Source: Salvelinus alpinus (lineage: Eukaryota > Chordata > Actinopteri > Salmoniformes > Salmonidae). Taken from it: a DNA stretch of 64,000 nucleotides. The DNA lies in contig NC_092096.1 of NCBI RefSeq assembly GCF_045679555.1, positions 22,103,211-22,167,210 on the forward strand, given 5' to 3'. Shown here one piece after another: positions 32,395-44,300 of the stretch. The notes beneath the pieces were generated by a model. That model had not been told where the DNA came from and did not search any database. It saw only the letters and a list, made by a program, of their open reading frames with translations. The stretch's first letter is position 1. Every line of letters begins with the position of its first letter. A program made the translations under genes and the position numbers.

Positions 32395-35300
32395 CTAAGA
32401 CAATGTAGAAGCAGAGCCACTTTCTGTTTGGATTCCCTGGGGTTCAGCAGACCTCTGGTATGATGACACCTGCTGCAGGAACAAGTCCCAGTCTGGCCCA
32501 GCGACTGGCAACTCTGTCTGGAAGTGGTTCCAGAACCTGGACAAATAACCAAGACAGGTAAAATATTTAGGGTCCCAACCCACCAGTTGAGAATCGTTGC
32601 TCTAATGTACAGCAACGCATACAATAGACTTCATAACGGTACGAGAGCTTACTGGTAGTGGTAGACGCCTGGGTCTGGTAAGTTAGGAAAGGAGGGAAGG
32701 TGAGGAGACGAGGTCTTACCGGTGGTGGTAGACGTCTAATAAGGAAGGAAGGAAGCAAAGGAGGGAAGGTGAGGAGACGAGGACTTACCGGTGGTGGTAG
32801 ACGTCTGGCTCTCTGCTCAGACGGTTCTGGAAGCCGATATACAGGTCGTCCCAAAGAAGGCCATTCTTCACCACGTGCCTCATGACTCCGATCCTGGTCT
32901 TGATCTTTACAGAAGAGAAAGTAGTACACCGTCTATCTCTCAGTCCAATCAAGTTACATGAAATGGAAAACAAACGAATGATCCACTTGCAGATAAAAGC
33001 ATGTTGGCATTTAAGCAGGGCAGGACTACAGCATTTTGGGCCCCGGGGCACCTACCACCAGATAAACAGCTAACTTCTTGCATTTCAACACATTTTGCCA
33101 TGGGGCAGAGAGAAAAATGTGCTGTTTTATAGTTCAATTTATGCTATTCTACACATTTTTCACATATGACAGAACATTTTGCCATGTTAAATCGAATTTA
33201 TTGCTATTCTACACATTTTCTGTTTTATAGCTCATCTCATGCTATTCTACACATTTTGCCCTGTGTGCCCGTTCAGTAATCCGGTCTTACACTTAAGGCA
33301 GTAGTGAGAACTGAGCCAGTAACAATTATCTTCAACTGAAACAGCTTGGCATCAGATTTGCATCTGCCAACCACAACACATTGTGTTGAAGTTCTGCAGT
33401 AGCCTGCCATCTCGGTGTGTCTGTGCCTCGTACAGCGTTCACCTCTTATGAGAATGACACGAGTCCAGGGAAATGTTATTCTTATAGCAGATTTGTATCA
33501 TGGTATGTTTCTGCCCCATAATGTTTGACCCCTAGAAACAGTTGTATTTTGTATTGATCCTTCTCATAAGTGGATTGCAGTGTACAGTGCCTTCAGAAAG
33601 TATTCACACCCCTTGACTTTTTCCACATTTTGTTGTGTTACAGCCTGAATTACAAATTGATTACATTTCGTTTTTGTGTTACTGATCTACATACAATACC
33701 CCATAATGTCAAAGTGGAATTATGTTTTTAGAAATGTTTACAAATTAATTAAAAATAATTAATCAATACGTATTCAACCCCTTTGTTATTGCAAGCCTAA
33801 ATAAGTTCAGGAGTAAAAATGTGCTTAACAAGTCACAAGTTGCATTGACTCACTGTGTGCAATAATATTATTTAACATTATTATTTTAAATGACGACCCC
33901 GTCTCTGTACCCCACACATATAATTAGCTGTAAGTTGCCTCAGTCGAGCAGTGAATTTCAAGCACAGTCAACCACAAAGACCAGGGGACTGGCACCTATT
34001 GGTAGATGGGGGGGAAAAGTAGACATTGAATATCTCTTTGAGCATAATGAAGTTATTAATTACACTTTGGATGCTGTATAAATACACAGTCGTTACAAAG
34101 ATAGAAGCGCCCTTCTTAAATCAGTTGCTGGAGAGGAAGGAAACCCGCTCAGGGATTTCACCATGAGGCTAATTGTGATTTTAAAAGTTGAATGGCTGTT
34201 ATGGGAGAAAACTGCGGATGGATAAACAACATTGTAGTTACTCCATATTAAATGACAGAGGAAGAAAAAATTCAACAAGGTACTAAAGTAATACTGCAAG
34301 AAATGTGTCAAAGAAATGTACTTTTTGTCCTGAATGCAAAGTGTAATATTTGGAGAAAACTCAACATCACTGAGTACCACTCTTCATATTTTCAAGCATG
34401 GTAGTGGCTGCATCATGTTATGGGTATGCTTGTCTTCGTCAAGGACTAGGGAGGATAAAAATAAATGGAATATAGCTAAGCACTGGCTAAATCCTAGAAG
34501 AAAACCTGGTTCAGTCTGCTTTCCAACAGACACAGGGAGACAAATTCTCCTTTCAGCAGGACAACCTAAAACAAGATGCCAAATATACACTGGAGTTGCT
34601 TACCAAGACGACATTGAATGTTCCTGATTGGCCTGGTTAAAGTTTAAACTTAAATCAGCTTGAAAATCTATGGCATGGCTGTCTAGCAATGATCAACAAC
34701 CAATTTGACAGAGCTTGACGAATTAAAAAATAATGGGCAAATATTGTGCAAAGCTCTGAGACTAACACGAAACCCAAACCGGCTGCGCGCGTGCGCCAAA
34801 GTGCACCATCGAGCATACATGTATTTTGTCCCCCCACACCAAATGCGATCACGACACGCAGGTTAATATATCAAAACAAACTCTGAACCAATTATATTAA
34901 TTTGGGGACAGGTCAAAAAGCATTAAACATTTATGGCAATTTAGCTAGCTTGCACTTGCTAGCTAATTTGTCCTATTTAGCTAGCTTGCTGTTGCTAGCT
35001 AATTTGTCCTGGGATATAAACATTGAGATGTTATTTTATCTGAAATGCTCAAGGTCCTCTACTCCACCAATTAATCCACACATAAAACGGTCAACTGAAT
35101 CGTTTCTAGTCATCTCTCATCCTTCCAGGCTTTTTCTCCTCTTGACTTTATATTGCGATTGGCAACTTTCATAAATTAGGTGCATTACCGCCACTGACCT
35201 CGTTCGTCTTCAGTCACCCACGTGGGTATAACCAATGAGGAGATGGCACGTGGGTACCTGCTTCTATAAACCAATGAGGAGATGGGAGAGGCAGGACTTG

Positions 35301-38300
35301 CAGCGCGATATGCGTCAGAAATAGAACTGACTTCTATTTTAGCCCTTGGCAACTGTAACGACGTTCCTCCTCCTCTTCATACGAAGAGGAGGAGTAGTGA
35401 TTCGACCAAGGTGCAGCGCGTTGAAATGCCATAATGAATTTTATTAAACAAGAACAAAAACGAACTATACTTGAAATGATTACAAAATAACAAAACGAAT
35501 GTAGACAGACTAGAACGATGAACTGACATAAAACACGCAGAACGAACGAACAAGTACTTACTACAAACAAAATGACGAACGAACGAAACAGTCCTGTATG
35601 GTGCAAACAAACACAGACACAGGAGACAACCACCCACAAACAAACAGTGTGAACAGCTAACCTATATATGGTTCTCAATCAGAAGACAACGTCAAACACC
35701 TGTCTCTGATTGAGAACCATATAAGGCTGATTACAATAGACCTAAACATAGAAACACAAAACATAGAAATGCCCACCCAAACTCACGTCCTGACCAACAA
35801 AACATACAAAACTAACAGAAAACAGGTCAGGAACGTGACATAACCCCCCCCTCAAGGTGCGAACTCCGGGCGCACCAGCACAAAGTCTAGGGGAGGGTCT
35901 GGGTGGGCATCTGACCACGGTGGTGGCTCAGGCTCTGGACGAAGTCCCCACCCCACCATAATCAATCCCAGCTTACTTCTCCCCTTTAGAATGACCACCC
36001 CATTATTCCACCCACCTAATATAAGGGGCAACACCAAGATAAGGGACAGCTCCGGGACAAGGTAGCTCAGGACAGCGAGGTAGGTCGGAATAGAGAGATA
36101 GCTCAGGATAGAGAGATAGCTCAGGATAGAGGGGCAACTCCGGACTGAAGGGCAGCTCCGGACAGAGAGACAGCTCTGGACTGAGGGGCAGTTCTGGATT
36201 ACTAGCCGCTTCGGGCTGAGGGGCAGCTCATGGCAGGCTGACGGCTCTGGACGCTCATGGCAGGCTGACGGCTCTGGACGCTCATGGCAGGCTGACGGCT
36301 CTGGACGCTCATGGCAGGCTGACGACTCTGGACGCTCATGGCAGGCTGACGGCTCTGGACGCTCATGGCAGGCTGACGGCTCTGGACGCTCATGGCAGGC
36401 TGACGGCTCTGGACGCTCATGGCAGGCTGACGGCTCTAGACGCTCATGGCTCGCTGACGGCTCTAGACGCTCATGGCTCGCTGACGGCTCTGGCTGCTCA
36501 TGGCTCACTGGCGGCTCTTGCAGATCCCGTCTGGCTGGCGGCTCTGGCAGATCCCGTCTGGCTGGCGGCTCTGGCAGATCCCGTCTGGTTGGCGGCTCTG
36601 GCAGATCCCGTCTGGTTGGCGGCTCTGGCAGATCCCGTCTGGTTGGCGGCTCTGGCAGATCCCGTCTGGTTGGCGGCTCTGGCAGATCCCGTCTGGTTGG
36701 CGGCTCTGGCAGATCCCGTCTGGTTGGCGGCTCTGGCAGATCCTGTCTGACGAATGGCTCTAGCGGCTCCTGACTGACTATCGGCTCTGACGGCTCGGGA
36801 CAGACGGGCGGCTCTAATGGCTCGGGACAGACGGATGGCTCAGATGGCGCTGGGGAGACGGATGGCTCAGATGGCGCTGGGGAGACGGATGGCTCAGATG
36901 GCGCTGGGGAGACGGATGGCTCAGATGGCGCTGGGGAGACGGATGGCTCAGATGGCGCTGGGGAGACGGATGGCTCAGATGGCGCTGGGGAGACGGATGG
37001 CTCAGATGGCGCTGGGGAGACGGATGGCTCAGATGGCGCTGGGGAGACGGATGGCTCAGATGGCGCTGGGGAGACGGATGGCTCAGATGGCGCTGGGGAG
37101 ACGGATGGCTCAGATGGCGCTGGGGAGACGGATGGCTCAGATGGCGCTGCGGAGACGGATGGCTCAGATGGCGCTGCGGAGACGGATGGCTCTGGCTGAT
37201 CCTGTCTGGCGGAAGGCTTTGGCTGCTCCTGTCTGGCGGAAGGCTCTAGCGGCTCCTGTCTGGCGGAAGGCTCTAGCGGCTCCTGTCTGGCGGAAGGCTC
37301 TGTAGGCTCATGGCAGACGGGCGGCTTTGCAGGCTCATGGCAGACGGGCGGCTTTGAAGGCTCAATACAGACGGGCAGTTCATGCGGCGCTTGGCAGACG
37401 GACAGTTCAGGCGCCGTTGGGCAGACGGCAGACTCTGGCCGGCTGAGACGCACTGTAGGCCTGGTACGTGGTGCCGGAATTGGAGGCACCGGACTGGAGA
37501 CACGCACNNNNNNNNNNNNNNNNNNNNNNNNNNNNNNNNNNNNNNNNNNNNNNNNNNNNNNNNNNNNNNNNNNNNNNNNNNNNNNNNNNNNNNNNNNNNN
37601 NNNNNNNTTCAAGCCTAGTGCGGGGAGCAGGGACAGGGCACACTGACCTCTCGAAGCGCACTATAGGCCTGGTGCGTGGTACCGGCACTGGTGGCACCGG
37701 GCTGAGTGCACGCACATCAGGACGAGTACGGGGAGAAGGAACAGTGCGTACAGGGCTCTGGAGACGCACAGGAGGCTTAGTGCGTGGTGCCGGAACTGGA
37801 GGCACTGGGCTGGAGACACGCACCATAGGGAGAGTGCGTGGAGGAGGAACAGGGCTCTGGAAACGCACTGGTGGCTTAGTGCGTGGTGCCGGAACTGGAG
37901 GCACCGAACTGGATACACGCACTACAGGGAGAGTGCACTACAGGGAGAGTGCGTGGAGGAGGAACAGGGCTCTGGAAACGCACTGGAAGCCTGGTGCGTG
38001 GTGTAGGCACTGTTGGTACTGGACTGGGGCGGGGAGGTGGCGCGGAAATACCGGACCGTGCAGGCGTACTGGCTCTCTTGAGCATTGAGCCTGCCCAACC
38101 TTACCTGGTTGAATGCTCCCGGTCGCCCGACCAGTGCGGGGAGGTGGAATAACCCGCACCGGGCTATGTAGGCAAACCGGGGAAACCATGCGTAAGGCAG
38201 GTGCCATGTATGCCAGCCCGAGGAGACGCACTGGAGACCAGACGCGTTGAGCCGGCCTCATGACACCTGGCTCAATGCCCAATCTAGCCCTACCAGTGCG

Positions 38301-41300
38301 GGGAGGTGGAATAACCCGCACCGGGCTATGCACACGTACAGGAGACACCGTGCGCTCTACTGCGTAACACGGTGTCTGCCCGTACTCCCGCTCTCCACGG
38401 TTAGCCTGAGAAGTGGGCGCAGGTCTCCTACCTGCCCTTGGCCCACTACCTCTTAGCCTCCCCCCCAAGAAATTTTTGGGTAGTACTCACGGGCTTTTCG
38501 GGCTTCCGTGCTAGACGTGTCCCCTCATAACGCCGGTTCCCTTCTCCGGTTGCCTCTGCTCTCCTCAGTGCCTCCAGCTGTTCCCATGGGAGGCGATCCC
38601 TTCCAGCCAGGATCTCCTCCCATGTGTAGCAACCCTTTCCATTTAAAACGTCCTCCCAAGTCCACGAGTCCTGGTTCCTCTGCTCGACATTACGCTGCTT
38701 GGTTCTGGATGGGTGGGTGGTTCTGTAACGACGTTCCTCCTCCTCTTCATACGAAGAGGAGGAGTAGTGATTCGACCAAGGTGCAGCGCGTTGAAATGCC
38801 ATAATGAATTTTATTAAACAAGAACAAAAACGAACTATACTTGAAATGATTACAAAATAACAAAACGAATGTAGACAGACTAGAACGATGAACTGACATA
38901 AAACACGCAGAACGAACGAACAAGTACTTACTACAAACAAAATGACGAACGAACGAAACAGTCCTGTATGGTGCAAACAAACACAGACACAGGAGACAAC
39001 CACCCACAAACAAACAGTGTGAACAGCTAACCTATATATGGTTCTCAATCAGAAGACAACGTCAAACACCTGTCTCTGATTGAGAACCATATAAGGCTGA
39101 TTACAATAGACCTAAACATAGAAACACAAAACATAGAAATGCCCACCCAAACTCACGTCCTGACCAACAAAACATACAAAACTAACAGAAAACAGGTCAG
39201 GAACGTGACAGCAACGCAGACGCTCGTTGGCGCGTGCGAGCAGTGTGGGTCCAATAATTGAATAATATAGATTTCTAAATGTATTTTGCAACACTCGCAC
39301 ACGTGACGCGAGCGGTGTAGTCAGCCTGTTACCCATGTACCGTGAAGAAGTATTTGCTCCCTTTCTGATTCTGATCATATTTTTGATTCTGAATGTTATC
39401 AGTTCTTCAACCAAACCTAATATTAGATAAAAGGAACCTAAAGTTTAGAAATAACAAAAAAATTATATTTATTTTATTTATTTAAATAACAAAGCTATGC
39501 AACACCTAATTCCCCTGTGTGAAAAAGTAAGTACCTTACACTCAATAACTGGTTGTGCCACCTTTAGCTGCAATGACCACAACCAAATGCTTCCTGTAGT
39601 TGTTGATCAGTCTCTCACATTGCTGTGGAGGAATTTTGGCCCACTCTTGCATGCAGAACTGCTTTAACTCAGCAACATTTATGGGTTTTCAAGCATGAAC
39701 TGCTCGTTTCAAGTCCTGCCGCAACATTTCAATTGGGATTAGGTCTGGACTTTGACTAGGCCATTCAAAAACTTCAAATGTGTTGCTTTTTAGCCACTTT
39801 CATGTAGACTCGATTGGGTGTTTTGTATCATTGTCTTGCTGCATGAGCTGTGCTTCAGCTTCAGCTCACCGGCGGATGGCCTGACATTCTACTGTAGAAT
39901 TCTCTGATACAGAGCAGAATTCATGGTTCTTTCTATTAAGGCAAGTCGTCCAGGTCCTGAGCCAGAAAAGCATCCCCAAACCAATACTGAAGGCACTGTA
40001 CTTATCAAGCACTGCATTTAATCCAGCAACAATTATCTTCAACTGAAATCTGCCAAAAACAACACAGTTATGCATAGCAGATTGCCATATCTTTGTGTCT
40101 GTGAACAGCGTTCACCTCATGAGAATGACATGAATCCAGGGAAAAGTTTATTCTTATTTACAATTTTACCAGACACTCATCAGACACTTATCCAGAGCAA
40201 CTTACAGTAGCAATTAGGGTTACAGTGCATTCGGAAAGTATCCAGACCGCTTGACTTTTTCCACATTTTGTTACGTTACAGCCTTATTCTAATATTGATT
40301 TTTTTTAAACCTCATCTACACACAATACCCCATAATGACAAAGCAAAAACAGCTTTTTGAAATTTTTGTAAATGTATTGCATTAAAAAATATATATCACA
40401 TTTACATAAGTATTCAGACCCTTTACTTTATTGAAGCACCTTTGGCAGCGATTACAGCCCTGAGTCTTCTTGGGTATGATACTACAAGCTTGGCACACCT
40501 GTATTTGGGGAGTTTCTCCCATTCTTCTCTGCAGATCCTCTCAAGCTCTGTCAGGTTGGATGGGGATCGTAGCTGCACAGCTATTTTCAGGTCTCTTCAG
40601 AGATGTTCGATCGGGTTCAAGTCCGGGCTTTGGCTGGGCCTCTCAAGGACATTCAGAGACTTGTCCCAAAGCCAGGTTTCCTCCAGACGTGACGCTTGGC
40701 ATTCAGGCCGAAGAGTTCAATCTTGGTTTCATCAGACCGGAGAATCTTGTTTGTCATGGTCTGAGAGTCCTTTAGGTGCCTTTTGACATGTGCGTTTTAC
40801 TGAGGAGTGGCTTCCGTCTTGCCACTTTACCATAAAGGCCTGATTGGTGGAGTGCTGCCGAGATCGTTGTCCTTCTGGAAGGTTCTCCCATCTCCACAGA
40901 GGAACTCTGGAGTTCTGTCAGAGTGACTTTCGGGTTCTTGGTCACCTCCCTGACCAAGGCCCTTCTCCTCCGAATCGTCAGTTTAGCCAGGCGGCCAGCT
41001 CTAGGAAGAGTCTTGGTGGTTCCAAATGTCTTCCATTTAAGAATGATGGAGGCCACTGTGTTCTAGGAAGACTACAATGGTGCAGATAATTTCTGGTACC
41101 CTTCTCCAGATCTGTGCCTCAACATAATCCTGTCTCGGAGCTCTATGGACAATTCCTTTGACCTCATGGCTTGGTTTTGGTTTGACATGCACTGTCAAGT
41201 GTTGAACCTTATATAGACAGGTCTGTGCCTTTCCAAATCATGTCCAATCAATTGAATTTACAACCGGTGGACTCCAGTCAAGTTGTAGAAACATCTCAAG

Positions 41301-44300
41301 GATTATCAATGGAAACAGGATGCACCTGAGCTCAATTTTGAGTCTCATAGCAAAGGGTCTGAATACTTATGTAAAAAAAGTATTTTATAATTTCTTTACA
41401 TTTGCAAAAATAATCTAAAAACGTATTTTCGCTTTGTCATTATGGGGTATTGTGTAGACTGATGAGGATGTATTTTATTTAATCCATTTTAGAATAAGGC
41501 TGTAACATAACAAAATGTGGAAAAAGTCAGGGGTCTGAATACTTTCCGAATGCACTGTAAGTGCCTTGCTCAAGGAAACATCAAAAGATTTTTCACATAG
41601 TAAGCTCAGGGATTTCAACCTCAACCTGTCGGTAACTGGCCCAGTGCTCGTAACTGTTAGGCTACCTGCCACCCTTATGACAGATTTGTAACATGCTATG
41701 TTCCTGCTCCACAATGTTTGTTTTGATCCCTCTCAAGTGGAGTGCAGTGTACTTAATAATATACATGTGAGCAGGTGTTGTAGCCATGCTCACCTCCTCA
41801 TAAGGGTGCTCTCTAGCGGGCCTCTGAGTAGGGAAGGAGAGATCCATGAAGTCCACCAGATAGTTGTAGCCATTGTCTATCAGAATGAAGTCCTCATCTG
41901 TCTCAATGACCTTAAATACATATTACAAACAACAGTTAGGCTATGTTTAGTTGGAATTCAAACAATTTGTGTTATTCACTTACCTGCAGTTATGATAAAT
42001 ACCATATAACTAGAATATGAATAACCAGAATAACCAGAATCAATAAACAGAATCTAAAGAATTACCAGAATCTAAAAAGAAAGTAGCATAAGAATGAGAA
42101 GAATTGGAAAAGAGTTGTTCTAATTTCAACCCTCGAACCCACTAGATTTGGGTTAAAAATGTATTTTTATTTTTCAAATTGATTGAACATGCCTGGCACA
42201 ATGGAACCAAGGGTCATAGTCCCTAAAGTGTCAACCCTGCCCATCTGGCAATCCAAGCAGCCAAAATCAGCTGCTCCAAGGGCAGTTTCCTGGACATAGA
42301 TTAAGCCTAGTCCTGGACCCCCCAAAAAATTTGATAGAGATTCTCCATTTTTTATTCAGGAATAGGCTTAGTCTGTGTCCGTGAGAGCATCCGTACATGT
42401 TTTAAACATTCCAGAGATCTACAGAGAGAGAGGAAGTGAATGAAAGGGGTCGCGTTCAGTCGGTACAAAACCGAGAAACGTTTTAAAATGGAGATTGTCG
42501 ATTGATAGATTGTCCAATAATAATTATAAATGTCCTTGTATGTTTTACTGCCTACTGAAAGCGAGTCAGGAGTAGCCAGGAGTGTATTCCTAAATTGCAG
42601 ACTGTTGCAAAAAGTTTGGTCTAAACCGTTTAGTCCAAACGGAAAACAATTTGCAATGAAAACAAGTTTCTATTGGACAAATTCAGGCTTCTGTTTGGTT
42701 CCAAGACTAAACGGTAATCGATTTCTGTTGAAAAACGTTTTGCAACAGTCAGCGACTAATGAATCCACCCCAGCAGTCAGCTTGTAGATGTGCAGTAGAG
42801 CACTAAGAGCTGTGAGGACTTTTATATGGACAACAATATTTACCCGGACAACTAGATTGTAGTTTTTAAACCCTGCCCAGATGTAATAAAATTGGATCCA
42901 GCTTTTATGTTTAAATATCTCAGCGGTGATGGCCCTGTTCAGTTCATCCACGTACAAATCAAAGTCCCAACTGTCCTTATAGATGTTTGTCCCGGACGGA
43001 GGGTCGGTGATGGCTTTCCTGTGGTTATAGTCAAGTCATACATGATTTAAAATGCATGTTCCCTGGGTTACAACATTAAAAATGAATGAAATAATGTAGG
43101 AAAAAACAGAATGTAGAAAGAGAACATAATGGTAGACAATGTAGGGAAGTGGGGTAATAATGGCAGACTATGTAGGGAAGTGATGTAATAGTGGTAAACA
43201 ATGTATGGAAGTGAGGTAATAATGGCAGACAATGTAGGGAAGTGAGGTAATAATGGTAGACAATGTAAGGAAGTGATGCAATAATGGTAGACAATGTAGG
43301 GAAGTGATGTAATAATGGTAAACAATGTAGGGAAGTGAGGTAATAATGGTATTGACAACAGAGGGAAACATCAACCACCAAAATGTGATTTGTGATTATT
43401 GATGACTGTTGGCATTTCTATGGAGTATGGACTGATATGACAGACATGGACACACACACGATTTGCTGATTGATGAGCAATCCTACCGGCTGGGGCTCAT
43501 CAGAGCCAGGGCCAGATCGAGCACAGCGCCTGGCTTTGGTGTCCATGTTGTTATGCCTGGAGCGCTCTTCTTGATCAGGGCATTGAGCTCATCCGCGTTG
43601 TTTTTCGTGTTAGTTTCCTTAATGTACCTGTCAGTTAACTTATGTCAGTTGTCAATGTCAAGTTGGGATGCAACTTATATTGAGTGACTGAAATTGAAGC
43701 AATAAGAGGAGTCAAAACCTAACCTGAACTAGAACGGAACTTGTACACAAAAGAGTAAACGTTTTGTGATACCTGTCTGAGGGATGTGCTTCCACAAAGT
43801 AACCGGCAAACGGGCAGTAGATCTTGGGCTGCAAGGACTTTACCAGCTGGGCCTTGTAGTTCATGAGCTTCTTCCTTTCATTCTTGATGAAATCGGCTTT
43901 CCAGCTCTCTGCAGGGAGAAACCGACACTAGTCAATGACTGAATCTCATGTGCTTTGAGGAGGAGATAAGGAGAGAGGAAATACAATTGAGATTCACTCC
44001 TTGTGCAGGCAATAGCAAGGAAAACCCAAGGGAGCAATTAATTTCTCTGTTATTTGTGTGGCTGTCTGGCTGTACACTTGGATGCTGTATACCTGCCCAC
44101 CTCACCTGTGTATTTTCCTCCACTGAAGGTCATGGGGAAGCCAGACGCCCCCCCAGCAAAGTCGCTCATCATCAGATCTACATTGTGGGGCAGTCGGCCG
44201 TAGTTTGGCCTGGTGCAGTCCACCGTGTTGAGGATCATATGACCTGGGTGGGAGAACCAGGATCAGATGCACCCGTCAAATGAGATAAGGTTGAGATAAG

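Larger units (their letters stand above)
35354..39210 (-). mobile_element. Non-autonomous LTR retroelement, young, with assembly gap
   Basis: Two direct repeats of 487 bp (35354-35840 and 38724-39210), TG...CA bounded, with no difference seen by eye. A 5-bp target duplication GCAAC flanks them (35349-35353, 39211-39215). A G-rich polypurine tract lies just inside the left LTR on the minus strand, giving the orientation. The inside shows no protease, reverse transcriptase or integrase. It has an acidic N-terminal block ([26 protein letters not shown]) and three arrays of 27 bp (9 codons each). It looks whole as a non-autonomous copy apart from a 100-N gap. Very young, given the LTR identity. 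Sits in a CMAH intron. Confidence 0.85.

Noticed and set aside
36500-37305. Plus-strand ORFs of Trp/Arg-Met repeats
   Set aside because: Shadow frames of the 27-bp arrays in the LTR element.
42670-42957. Separate 95-codon gene
   Set aside because: Its first part is CMAH exon 42844-43018 read on past the donor.
43068-43381. Three minus-strand ORFs rich in His/Tyr/Leu
   Set aside because: Frames of the 31-bp intronic tandem repeat.
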